From positions 1 through 11,572 of the forward strand of contig CALLZZ010000381.1 of the NCBI GenBank assembly GCA_937858235.1: a stretch of 11,572 nt of DNA. Direction: 5' to 3'. Under the pieces are notes generated by a model. The model ran no database searches. It was not told the origin of the DNA and was given only the letters and a program-made list of their open reading frames with translations. Below, in pieces: positions 1 through 6,222 of this stretch (positions within the stretch are counted from its first letter, which is position 1; the number at the start of each line of letters is the position of its first letter). A program made the position numbers and the translations under genes. Origin of the DNA: an uncultured Clostridia bacterium. GTDB taxonomy: Bacteria; Bacillota; Clostridia; Oscillospirales; Oscillospiraceae.

Positions 1-579
1 CTCGCTCGCCAGTTGGCGCAGCAAATAGAGCGATTGCGCCGGCAAGTAGCGGAAACTCAATATGTGATCACAGAACTGGAACATCACTTACTGAATTTGG
101 AAAGGACTGGTGACATTATGAGCTACCAGGATAATTATGAGATTCACTTGGTCAACACAGATGCAATTACAGTGGTCAGCTGTCGTCAGAAAATGTCCGT
201 TAACGATTTTGGAACCTACTACGGCACCCTGTTTGAAAAAATTGCCAAGGAACAACTTCATCCATCCGGTAAGGTCATGGCACTTTACCACGACAAAGAG
301 TTTGATCCTGCATGCAGCGACATTGAACTGGCTGTCTCCATCCAAGAATCGGACAAGGCTAACCGGATCATCCCGGGGGAACTCTGTGCCGCTACCACCC
401 ACTACGGCCCGTACGCTAGCCTTACAGATGCTTATGCCGCGGTGGTCAAGTGGCTGGGTGAGAGCGAATATGAAGTGGTTGATTGTCCCTATGAAATCTA
501 TCGGAAAACGCAATTTGACAAACTCCCTCCCAACGAGTGGGAAACTGACATTTTCTTTCCGGTGCGCAAAAAGAACTAA
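1..579 (+). CDS. MerR-family transcriptional regulator, 3' part (5' end outside window)
   Basis: The reading frame is open from base 1 to the TAA at 577-579, giving 192 visible residues with no start of its own, so the N-terminal winged-helix DNA-binding domain lies off the left edge. Visible residues 1-37 form an amphipathic helix with spaced leucines and charged residues (from LARQLAQQIERL onward), like the antiparallel coiled coil that dimerises MerR proteins. From about residue 42 to the end is a GyrI-like/BmrR-type effector-binding domain, with the typical HYGPY segment, a WLGES-EYEVVDCPYEIY stretch and the closing ETDIFFPV. Such regulators bind amphipathic drugs or small molecules and switch a nearby promoter by DNA distortion. 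The ligand and target cannot be told from here. An ATG at 118 with a GGAAAGGA upstream could start a free-standing effector domain, but the in-frame coiled coil makes a full MerR protein more likely. The gene converges on the his operon. Confidence 0.8.
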   Translation, partial: LARQLAQQIERLRRQVAETQYVITELEHHLLNLERTGDIMSYQDNYEIHLVNTDAITVVSCRQKMSVNDFGTYYGTLFEKIAKEQLHPSGKVMALYHDKEFDPACSDIELAVSIQESDKANRIIPGELCAATTHYGPYASLTDAYAAVVKWLGESEYEVVDCPYEIYRKTQFDKLPPNEWETDIFFPVRKKN

Positions 580-591
580 TATAGCAATGTG

Positions 592-629
592 AAAATGATC
601 CACAGTCACTAGTGATTGTGGATCATTTT
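592..629. terminator. Bidirectional intrinsic terminator between the MerR-type gene and the his operon
   Basis: Bases 592-608 pair with 613-629 around a CTAG loop (609-612). The stem is 17 bp, perfect except for one G-T wobble (605/616). A run of Ts follows the stem on both strands because the outer stem is AAAA/TTTT. It begins 13 nt after the stop of the MerR-type gene and 16 nt beyond the hisE stop, so it probably ends transcripts arriving from both sides. No other candidate hairpin was seen in this gap. Confidence 0.85.
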
Positions 630-644
630 TAGGTTCTGTTTTAT

Positions 645-1262
645 TTAGGTGTTCTGATCAGCCTGATGGAATTGCTTCAAATTACCCGTTTTTCCATTGC
701 GATGATCTAATGCATCCCCTAACATGTTTGGCGGAATCTGCGCACAAACCATCATTACCATGAGGTGATAGATGAGGTTTGCCATCTCGTCTGCAATTCC
801 CTGTTGATCGCCACTCTTTGCTGCAATCAACAGCAGGCTGCATGCTTCTCCCACCTTTTTCAGGATCTTATCCAGGCCTTCTCGAAACAGATAAGCTGTA
901 TAGGATGTATCCGCTGCCGTTTCCTTTCGGCTTTGAATCACCTGAAAGAGGTCGTCAACGGGCTTCTGTTCCGTTTGACAGCGAGCATTGAGCGCTTCCA
1001 TCACAGCGTCAAAGGGAACCGCTTCGTTTCCCAAGAGCACGGTAATATGATAAAACACATCGCAGAGTTCTCCGATGGTTTCCTCATCGTCTCCGTTCTT
1101 TGCCGCAATGACCGCTTCAAAGCACTCTTCCCCGCACTTTTTCAGGATTTTATTCAGACCTTCTCGATACAAATAGTTGGTATAGGACTTTTCTCCGCCG
1201 TTATTGACCTTGCGGTCCAGAATAACACAATATTGCTCTTGTAGTGCATTTTGAATCTGCAT
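645..1262 (-). CDS. hisE: Phosphoribosyl-ATP pyrophosphohydrolase with two tandem HisE domains, the second degenerate
   Basis: HisE hydrolyses phosphoribosyl-ATP to phosphoribosyl-AMP and pyrophosphate, the second step of histidine synthesis, in the cytoplasm. The protein has 205 residues, about twice the usual HisE length, because it holds two copies of the domain. Domain 1 (about 5-95) has SYTNYLYREGLNKILKK followed by the MazG/HisE-type metal ligands E45, E46, E49, E65 and D68, all present. Domain 2 (about 104-190) has SYTAYLFREGLDKILKK, but the matching positions read E139, A140, L143, E159 and N162, so three of five acidic ligands are gone and it is probably not catalytic. The chosen start is the ATG at 1262, which has GGAGGAG 7 nt upstream and lies one base past the hisI stop. 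An in-frame ATG at 1364 lies deep inside hisI and adds 34 residues that do not resemble HisE. This is the last gene of the operon and is followed by the hairpin at 592-629. Confidence 0.9.
   Translation of the reverse strand: MQIQNALQEQYCVILDRKVNNGGEKSYTNYLYREGLNKILKKCGEECFEAVIAAKNGDDEETIGELCDVFYHITVLLGNEAVPFDAVMEALNARCQTEQKPVDDLFQVIQSRKETAADTSYTAYLFREGLDKILKKVGEACSLLLIAAKSGDQQGIADEMANLIYHLMVMMVCAQIPPNMLGDALDHRNGKTGNLKQFHQADQNT
750..1193 (-). repeat. Intragenic duplication of the HisE catalytic core
   Basis: Two in-frame 162-nt blocks, 1193-1032 (residues 24-77) and 911-750 (residues 118-171), align without gaps. I count 27 identical residues out of 54. Similarity is also visible in the DNA, for instance around 1139-1187 and 857-905. 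Identity is concentrated in the REGLxKILKK helix, IAAK, GD and YH, while the metal-ligand positions differ. The pattern fits an old tandem duplication followed by divergence, or fusion of two hisE copies. Confidence 0.85.
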
Positions 1263-1263
1263 T

Positions 1264-1590
1264 CTATCGCTCCTCCCAAATATCGTTGAAGAAGCAACTG
1301 GGTCTGCCAGTATGGCAGGTTGGCCCCTTCGGATCGCAGAGGTACAACAAGGCATCCGTATCACAATCTGTAATCATTTTCTTCACAAAGAGGAAATGAC
1401 CACTTGACTCACCCTTATTCCACAGCTTTTGCCGACTCCGGCTCCAGAACCAAGCAGTATGTGTTTCCAGTGTCTTCAAATATGCCTCTTCATTGGTGTA
1501 GCCCAGCATCAAAACTTCTTTGGTTCTCTGATCCTGGATAATCACCGGGATCAGCCCAGACTTTGCAAACAGGTCTTTCGTTTCAATCAT
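1264..1590 (-). CDS. hisI: Phosphoribosyl-AMP cyclohydrolase
   Basis: It opens the adenine ring of phosphoribosyl-AMP to give ProFAR, the third step of histidine synthesis. The 108-residue protein is a stand-alone PRA-CH domain of normal size. It contains the family signatures GLIPVIIQD, AWFWSRSRQKLW-KGESSG, DCDTDALLYL and GPTCHTGRPSCFF. The aspartates D75, D77 and D79 match the Mg2+ site. C76, C92 and C99 match the Zn2+ site with the expected 16- and 7-residue spacings. The start ATG is 10 nt after the hisF stop, with a GAGG just upstream. The TAG stop lies one base before the hisE start. In many bacteria hisI and hisE are fused; here they remain separate, in different frames, but almost touch. 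Confidence 0.96.
   Translation of the reverse strand: MIETKDLFAKSGLIPVIIQDQRTKEVLMLGYTNEEAYLKTLETHTAWFWSRSRQKLWNKGESSGHFLFVKKMITDCDTDALLYLCDPKGPTCHTGRPSCFFNDIWEER
1270..1277 (-). promoter_or_regulatory. Ribosome-binding site fixing the hisE start
   Basis: GGGAGGAG on the minus strand, inside the last codons of hisI, ends 7 nt before the ATG at 1262. This supports that ATG over the upstream in-frame ATG at 1364, and it means hisE ribosomes load on the end of the hisI message. Confidence 0.8.
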
Positions 1591-1600
1591 TTCACTCGCC

Positions 1601-2356
1601 TCATCTGACTGGAATGTTTTTGGAGCGCAAATATTCTTTTACCTGCGGCACCGTTAGTTCTCCAAAGTGGAACAGAGACGCTGCCAGTGCAGCATCGGCG
1701 TCAGCCTGCTCAAATACATCGCTGAAATGCTCCAGCGATCCACATCCCCCGGAGGCAATCACCGGAATCCGCACAGCACTGGTAATGGATCGAGTCATCT
1801 TTAAATCGAACCCTTTTTTGGTTCCGTCTGCATCCATACTGGTTAGCAGAATTTCACCCGCGCCCAGTGCTTCGCCCTTTTTTGCCCACTCAATCGCGTC
1901 CAAACCTGTGGGCGTACGTCCACCGGCTACTACCACTTCATAGGATCCATCAGGACGACGTCTGGCATCAATGGCCAATACTACGCACTGGCTTCCGAAG
2001 CGTTCCGCCGCCCTGGAAATCAAGGTAGGGTCCTTTACCGCCGCAGAATTGATGCTGATCTTATCCGCGCCCGCCCGCAACAGTTGCTGAAAGTCCTCTA
2101 ATGTACGAATACCGCCGCCAACCGTCACCGGGACAAAAACCTGCTTCACCGTTTCCCGTACCACATCTGCCACAGTTTTCCGTGCTTCATAGGTTGCAGT
2201 AATGTCCAAAAAGACAATCTCATCTGCCCCCTGCTGAGAATAGTAGGTAGCCAACTGTACCGGATCGCCGGCATCGCGGATGTTGACGAAGTTGACTCCT
2301 TTTACGACTCTGCCATCCCGCACATCCAGGCAGGGAATAATTCGTTTTGCTAACAT
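1601..2356 (-). CDS. hisF: Imidazole glycerol phosphate synthase, cyclase subunit
   Basis: HisF is the (beta-alpha)8 barrel that takes ammonia channelled from HisH and converts PRFAR into imidazole glycerol phosphate and AICAR. The 251-residue length is normal. The catalytic acid/base pair is present: D11 in IIPCLDVRDGRVVKG and D130 in VVLAIDARR. Phosphate-binding loops are seen at VTVGGGIRTLEDF (about 78-89) and PVIASGGCGS near the C-terminus. The half-barrel resemblance to HisA is evident. It has a strong GGGGAGGAAA ribosome-binding site in the 14-nt gap after hisA. It sits in an operon with its glutaminase partner hisH, separated from it by hisA. Confidence 0.97.
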   Translation of the reverse strand: MLAKRIIPCLDVRDGRVVKGVNFVNIRDAGDPVQLATYYSQQGADEIVFLDITATYEARKTVADVVRETVKQVFVPVTVGGGIRTLEDFQQLLRAGADKISINSAAVKDPTLISRAAERFGSQCVVLAIDARRRPDGSYEVVVAGGRTPTGLDAIEWAKKGEALGAGEILLTSMDADGTKKGFDLKMTRSITSAVRIPVIASGGCGSLEHFSDVFEQADADAALAASLFHFGELTVPQVKEYLRSKNIPVR

Positions 2357-2370
2357 CGTATTTCCTCCCC

Positions 2371-3099
2371 TTACGGATTGTCTTGGCTACCGCTATCGGC
2401 TACCGCCTTCGTTAGAGCAATGGTTCCGGCGTAATAAGCTTTTCCAATGATGGCTCCGTACAACTGCATATCGTTCAGCTTACGAATATCCTCATTGTTG
2501 GACACCCCGCCAGACGCAACGATCTGACAGCTAACCGATTTTTGCAGTTGCTCCAGAGAATGAAAGGAAGGACCCGACAACATACCATCCGTTGCAATAT
2601 CGGTAAAAATCAGGGTTTTCACCCCAATCTTCTCCATCTTGCGGGCAAAGTCAAGATAATGAACTCCGCTTCCCTCTATCCAGCCGGCCGTTTTGATCTC
2701 TCCGTTCAGCGCATCGCATCCCACGGCAATGCGGTCACCATAAAGTGCAACCGCTTCCCGCACAAACTCCGGATCACTGACTGCTGCAGAACCGATTACC
2801 ATGCGCCATACGCCCATAGCATCCACCGCTTTCAGATCATCCATGGTGCGAATGCCGCCTCCCATTTCGATCCTCATCCCCGTCTCTTCCGCAACCCTTT
2901 TGACTATGGCTGCGTTGACGCGGGCACCGCTTTTGGCTCCGTCCAGATCCACCATGTGGATTACGGTTGCGCCTGAGGCTGCAAAGGCTTTTGCTACCGT
3001 TACGGGATCTTCCGCAACTTGATGTACTGTATCAAAATCACCCTTCTGTAACCGGACGACCTTTCCGTCTTTTAAATCAATGGCAGGTTCAATGATCAT
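2371..3099 (-). CDS. hisA: ProFAR isomerase (phosphoribosylformimino-AICAR ribotide isomerase)
   Basis: HisA performs the Amadori rearrangement of ProFAR to PRFAR and is a (beta-alpha)8 barrel homologous to HisF. The protein has 242 residues, the usual size. Catalytic aspartates are D8 (EPAIDLKDGKVVRL) and D129 (VGCDALNGEIKTAGW), and the second phosphate loop begins at T170 (IFTDIATDGMLSGPS). GGGIRT and ASGGVSN phosphate-binding loops are present. W140 in the KTAGW segment is typical of true HisA rather than HisF. The start codon overlaps the hisH stop in an ATGA tetranucleotide, with GGAGGG about 9 nt upstream inside hisH, indicating translational coupling. Confidence 0.96.
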   Translation of the reverse strand: MIIEPAIDLKDGKVVRLQKGDFDTVHQVAEDPVTVAKAFAASGATVIHMVDLDGAKSGARVNAAIVKRVAEETGMRIEMGGGIRTMDDLKAVDAMGVWRMVIGSAAVSDPEFVREAVALYGDRIAVGCDALNGEIKTAGWIEGSGVHYLDFARKMEKIGVKTLIFTDIATDGMLSGPSFHSLEQLQKSVSCQIVASGGVSNNEDIRKLNDMQLYGAIIGKAYYAGTIALTKAVADSGSQDNP

Positions 3100-3704
3100 C
3101 GTGTCAGCCCTCCAAAGTTTCGTAAGATCTCCATACCAACCTCTCCGGATTTTTCCGGATGGAACTGGGTACCAAAGACAGTTCCGTTTTGTACCGCAGC
3201 GGTTACCGAAATACCATAGTCGGTGCTTGCAATAACATACTTTAGATCAGCCGCATTGCCGCAAAAGCTATGAACAAAGTAAACATAGCTACCTTCGTCT
3301 AAACCGGCAAACAGCGGAGAGGCATTGGGAAACGTTAGACTGTTCCAACCAATGTGAGGAAGTTTCAAGCTCGTTTCAATCCACTTCACCTTACCAGGCA
3401 CCAAGCCTAATCCCTGGGTTTCCCGGATTTCCTCACCTTGATCAAAAAGCAACTGCATTCCAAGGCAAATACCGAGAATGGGCTTTTTCTGTGCCTGAAT
3501 ACGCAGTTCCTGCATCATTCCATAGCGTAACAGCTTTGCCGCTGCATCCGGAAAGGCGCCTACACCAGGCAGAATAATGGCTTCTGCCCGTTCCAGCTCT
3601 ACTGGATCTGCTGTAACCTTCGTCTCAAATCCAAGGTAATTCATGGCGTTATTCACACTCATTAAATTGCCTACATCGTAGTCAACAACCGCTGTATAGC
3701 CCAT
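3096..3704 (-). CDS. hisH: Imidazole glycerol phosphate synthase, glutamine amidotransferase subunit
   Basis: HisH is a class I glutaminase that hydrolyses glutamine and passes ammonia to HisF. The 202-residue protein carries the full catalytic triad: the nucleophile C80 in GICLGMQLLF, and H182 and E184 in TQFHPEKSG. The oxyanion-loop motif PGVGAF is at about 46-51. The start ATG directly abuts the hisB stop (TAA then ATG), with AAGGGAG about 8 nt upstream inside hisB. The stop overlaps the hisA start by 4 nt. Length and motifs are ordinary. Confidence 0.97.
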   Translation of the reverse strand: MGYTAVVDYDVGNLMSVNNAMNYLGFETKVTADPVELERAEAIILPGVGAFPDAAAKLLRYGMMQELRIQAQKKPILGICLGMQLLFDQGEEIRETQGLGLVPGKVKWIETSLKLPHIGWNSLTFPNASPLFAGLDEGSYVYFVHSFCGNAADLKYVIASTDYGISVTAAVQNGTVFGTQFHPEKSGEVGMEILRNFGGLTR

Positions 3705-4283
3705 TTATAACACTCCCTTAGTGGAAACCACATCGCTTCCTTCCAGTTTTATCGCATCCCGCACAGCCATGCCGAAGCTTTTGAACAACCCTTCTGTAAT
3801 GTGATGCGCGTTGCTGCCATAGAAACATTTTTGATGGAGGGTGATGCCTCCGTTCATCACTACGGCACGCATAAACTCCACTGTCAGACAGCTGTCATAG
3901 GATCCAATCATCTGTTGAGGCATGTCCGCATCAAAAACAAGATAGGGGCGATTGGAAAAATCCAGTGCAGTAAAGGTTAGTGCTTCATCCATAGGCACAT
4001 AGCTGCTGCCAAAGCGCTGAATCCCTCGCTTGTCTCCCAACGCTTCTTTCAACGCCAGACCCAGGCAAATTCCGGTATCCTCCACTGTGTGGTGCCCATC
4101 TACATGCAAGTCGCCTGTTACACAGATGTTTAACCCAATCTTTGCATAAAAGCCAAAGGCGGTCAGCATATGGTCAAAAAAGCCTATACCGGTTTTAATT
4201 GCAACGTCTCCCCCATCCAGGTTCAAGGTCAACTGAATTTGCGTCTCTTTTGTGTTGCGTGTAACTGTAGCTGTGCGTGTCAT
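3705..4283 (-). CDS. hisB: Imidazoleglycerol-phosphate dehydratase (monofunctional)
   Basis: HisB dehydrates imidazole glycerol phosphate to imidazole acetol phosphate using a di-manganese site; the family assembles as a 24-mer. At 192 residues it is only the dehydratase, with no HAD-type histidinol-phosphatase domain as in the E. coli HisB fusion. Metal-binding motifs are visible: GFFDHML (H38), DGHHTVED (H64, H65, E68), ITLH (H150) and NAHHITEGLF (H160, H161, E164). The C-terminus VVSTKGVL matches the family ending. An in-phase GGAGG lies in the 15-nt gap after hisD. Because the phosphatase domain is absent, a separate histidinol-phosphate phosphatase must exist outside this window. Confidence 0.97.
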   Translation of the reverse strand: MTRTATVTRNTKETQIQLTLNLDGGDVAIKTGIGFFDHMLTAFGFYAKIGLNICVTGDLHVDGHHTVEDTGICLGLALKEALGDKRGIQRFGSSYVPMDEALTFTALDFSNRPYLVFDADMPQQMIGSYDSCLTVEFMRAVVMNGGITLHQKCFYGSNAHHITEGLFKSFGMAVRDAIKLEGSDVVSTKGVL

Positions 4284-4298
4284 TGTAATTCCTCCAGA

Positions 4299-5573
4299 TT
4301 ATTCAAACCGCACCTTAACTGCGTTAGCATGTGCGGTAAGGTGTTCCGTTTCCGCAAAGAGTTCAATCTCATCATGAATACCGGACAGCGTTGTTTGATC
4401 GAATTCCATGACACTCATCATCTTCAAGAAACTGTCAACAGACAGCGGCGAGAAAAAGCGTGCCGTACCTGAGGTCGGCAGCACATGAGCCGGTCCGGCA
4501 AAGTAATCGCCCAGCGGTTCCGGTGCCCAGTGGCCCAGAAAAACTGCACCTGCGTTCTTAATCTTAGGCAGCAATGCCCTCGGTTCTGCGGTGCAGATTT
4601 CCAAGTGTTCCGGTGCGATCAAGTCCGCTAATTCCGCACCCTGATCCAGAGAGTCGCAGACGATAATCGCACCAAAGTTGGCAAAGGACTGCTCCATGAT
4701 CTCACTGCGCTCCAGGTAAGACATCTGACGCACCAGCTCCTGATCAACGGCCTCTGCCAATTCCATGCTGGTGGTCAAAAGCATAGAAGAGGCCAGCTTA
4801 TCGTGCTCCGCCTGACTCATCAGGTCAGCCGCGACAAACTTCGGATTTGCCGTCTCATCGGCTAGAATCAGGATCTCAGAGGGGCCGGCAACCATATCAA
4901 TGTCTACGGTTCCGTAGGCCATTCGTTTTGCCGCCGCCACATAGGCACTGCCCGGGCCCACTAGCTTATCAACTCCAGGAATGAACCCTGCACCATACAT
5001 CAGTGCTGCCACAGCCTGAACGCCACCAACGCCAATTACACGATCTACCCCGGCGATTTTAGCTGCTGCCAATACTGCGTTATTCAAATTCTCCGTAGGT
5101 GGCGTAACCATAACCACCTCTTTGACTCCTGCCACTTTGGCTGGCACTGCGTTCATCAGTACGCTGGAGGGGTAGGCGGCTGTGCCGCCGGGGACATAGA
5201 TTCCCACCCGAGTCAACCCGCGGACCACCCGTCCGACACAGCCGCCATCCGGGTTCGTCCATTCCAGGGTTTTGCAGAGCAGATGCTCATTATAATCTCG
5301 GATGTTGTTCGCAGCGTGCTCCATCACTCGAATTAGCTTAGGATCGCAGGCATCATAGGCCGCCTGTAATTCTGCCTCCGTAAACTCTCTTGGCTCACAG
5401 TGATCCAGTTTCAAGCTGTACTCCCGAACCGCTTCATATCCCCGCATCTTGACGTCGGCCATAATTTCTGCGGCAGTTTGATTGATTTCAGCCCCAATTT
5501 CCGCCGCTCTGGAGCGCAGAGTTTCAATTAACTTTCTTTCTGCGGAACCATCCGCTTTTATGATTCTAATCAT
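4299..5573 (-). CDS. hisD: Histidinol dehydrogenase
   Basis: HisD catalyses the two NAD-dependent oxidations of L-histidinol to L-histidine, the last steps of the pathway, as a Zn2+ homodimer. The 424-residue protein has normal length. Visible motifs are VGIYVPGGTAAYPSSVLMN (about 123-141), GVGGVQAVAAL, VGPGSAYVAAAK, DMVAGPSEILILAD (about 226-239) and SQAEHD, with zinc ligands Q254 and H257. The catalytic acid/base pair E322 and H323 is in PEHLEI. D356 lies in PLGDYFAGPAHVLPT, and H415 in HLTAHANAV is the last zinc ligand. It starts 13 nt after hisG. Its Shine-Dalgarno sequence is weaker than those of the neighbours, with GAAGGA located within the end of hisG. Confidence 0.97.
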   Translation of the reverse strand: MIRIIKADGSAERKLIETLRSRAAEIGAEINQTAAEIMADVKMRGYEAVREYSLKLDHCEPREFTEAELQAAYDACDPKLIRVMEHAANNIRDYNEHLLCKTLEWTNPDGGCVGRVVRGLTRVGIYVPGGTAAYPSSVLMNAVPAKVAGVKEVVMVTPPTENLNNAVLAAAKIAGVDRVIGVGGVQAVAALMYGAGFIPGVDKLVGPGSAYVAAAKRMAYGTVDIDMVAGPSEILILADETANPKFVAADLMSQAEHDKLASSMLLTTSMELAEAVDQELVRQMSYLERSEIMEQSFANFGAIIVCDSLDQGAELADLIAPEHLEICTAEPRALLPKIKNAGAVFLGHWAPEPLGDYFAGPAHVLPTSGTARFFSPLSVDSFLKMMSVMEFDQTTLSGIHDEIELFAETEHLTAHANAVKVRFE

Positions 5574-5586
5574 CGTCTTCTATCTC

Positions 5587-6222
5587 TTATCCTTCAATAA
5601 ATTGTTCGCACTTACTGATAAAATCTAAGATCTCATTTTTGTATAGCTTCATACTTGCCGTATTGACAATCAAACGAGCACTAATGGGAGCTACCGTTTC
5701 GATGGGAATTAAGCCATTGGCTTTCAGTGTCGCACCCGTCTCTACAATGTCCACAATAGCATCTGCCAGCCCCAAAATAGGAGCTAACTCCACACTGCCC
5801 TCAATCTTAATAATATCTACGTCCATCCCTTTGGCTGCAAAAAAGGCTTTTGTCACTCCAGGATATTTGGATGCGATCGTGCGAGTTTTGTAGGTTCCGT
5901 AAAAATTGCTTCCATCCTTTACTGCCAGTGCAAAGCGGCATTTGCCGAACTGGAGATCCAGTACTTCAAAAAAGCTGCCACCCTGCTCCATAATCGTATC
6001 TTTTCCCACAATACCCAAATCACAAATACCATGTTCAACATAGGTAATCACGTCAGGCGCCTTGGAAAGCACTGCATCCAACGGATAGTTGGGCAGCGAG
6101 TGAACCAATCGGCGACCTGGATCTTTGATAGGACTACAGTCTAGGCCAGCCCGTTCAAACAGTTCTACGCTCTTATCCTGTAGTCTCCCCTTCGTCAGGG
6201 CAATCCGTAATCTGTTGCTCAT
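5587..6222 (-). CDS. hisG: ATP phosphoribosyltransferase, short-form catalytic subunit
   Basis: HisG joins ATP and PRPP to make phosphoribosyl-ATP, the committed and feedback-controlled step. The 211 residues correspond to the short form (HisG-S), which lacks the C-terminal histidine-binding ACT-like domain and needs HisZ for activity and feedback. Visible motifs are RIALTKGRL at the N-terminus, the hinge region DLGIVGKDTI (68-77) and the PRPP-binding loop DIVETGATLKANGL (158-171). Its ATG overlaps the hisZ stop (ATGA), with GGGAGG just upstream, so synthesis of the two partner subunits is probably coupled. Confidence 0.97.
   Translation of the reverse strand: MSNRLRIALTKGRLQDKSVELFERAGLDCSPIKDPGRRLVHSLPNYPLDAVLSKAPDVITYVEHGICDLGIVGKDTIMEQGGSFFEVLDLQFGKCRFALAVKDGSNFYGTYKTRTIASKYPGVTKAFFAAKGMDVDIIKIEGSVELAPILGLADAIVDIVETGATLKANGLIPIETVAPISARLIVNTASMKLYKNEILDFISKCEQFIEG

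Noticed and set aside
13..15. TTG at 13 as the start of the MerR-type gene
   Set aside because: The reading frame is open from base 1 in the middle of a coiled coil, and no ribosome-binding site precedes the TTG. The gene is cut by the window edge.
88..609. Minus-strand open frame opposite the MerR-type gene
   Set aside because: It crosses the terminator hairpin and is antisense to the GyrI-like domain, with no recognisable features.
765..1244. Long plus-strand open frame (159 aa) opposite hisE
   Set aside because: It is antisense to a well-supported HisE double domain, and its translation has no recognisable motif. It is a codon-bias shadow.
1263..1364. Extended hisE start at 1364 (34 extra residues)
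   Set aside because: The extension overlaps hisI out of frame and does not resemble HisE. The ATG at 1262 has a strong, well-spaced ribosome-binding site.
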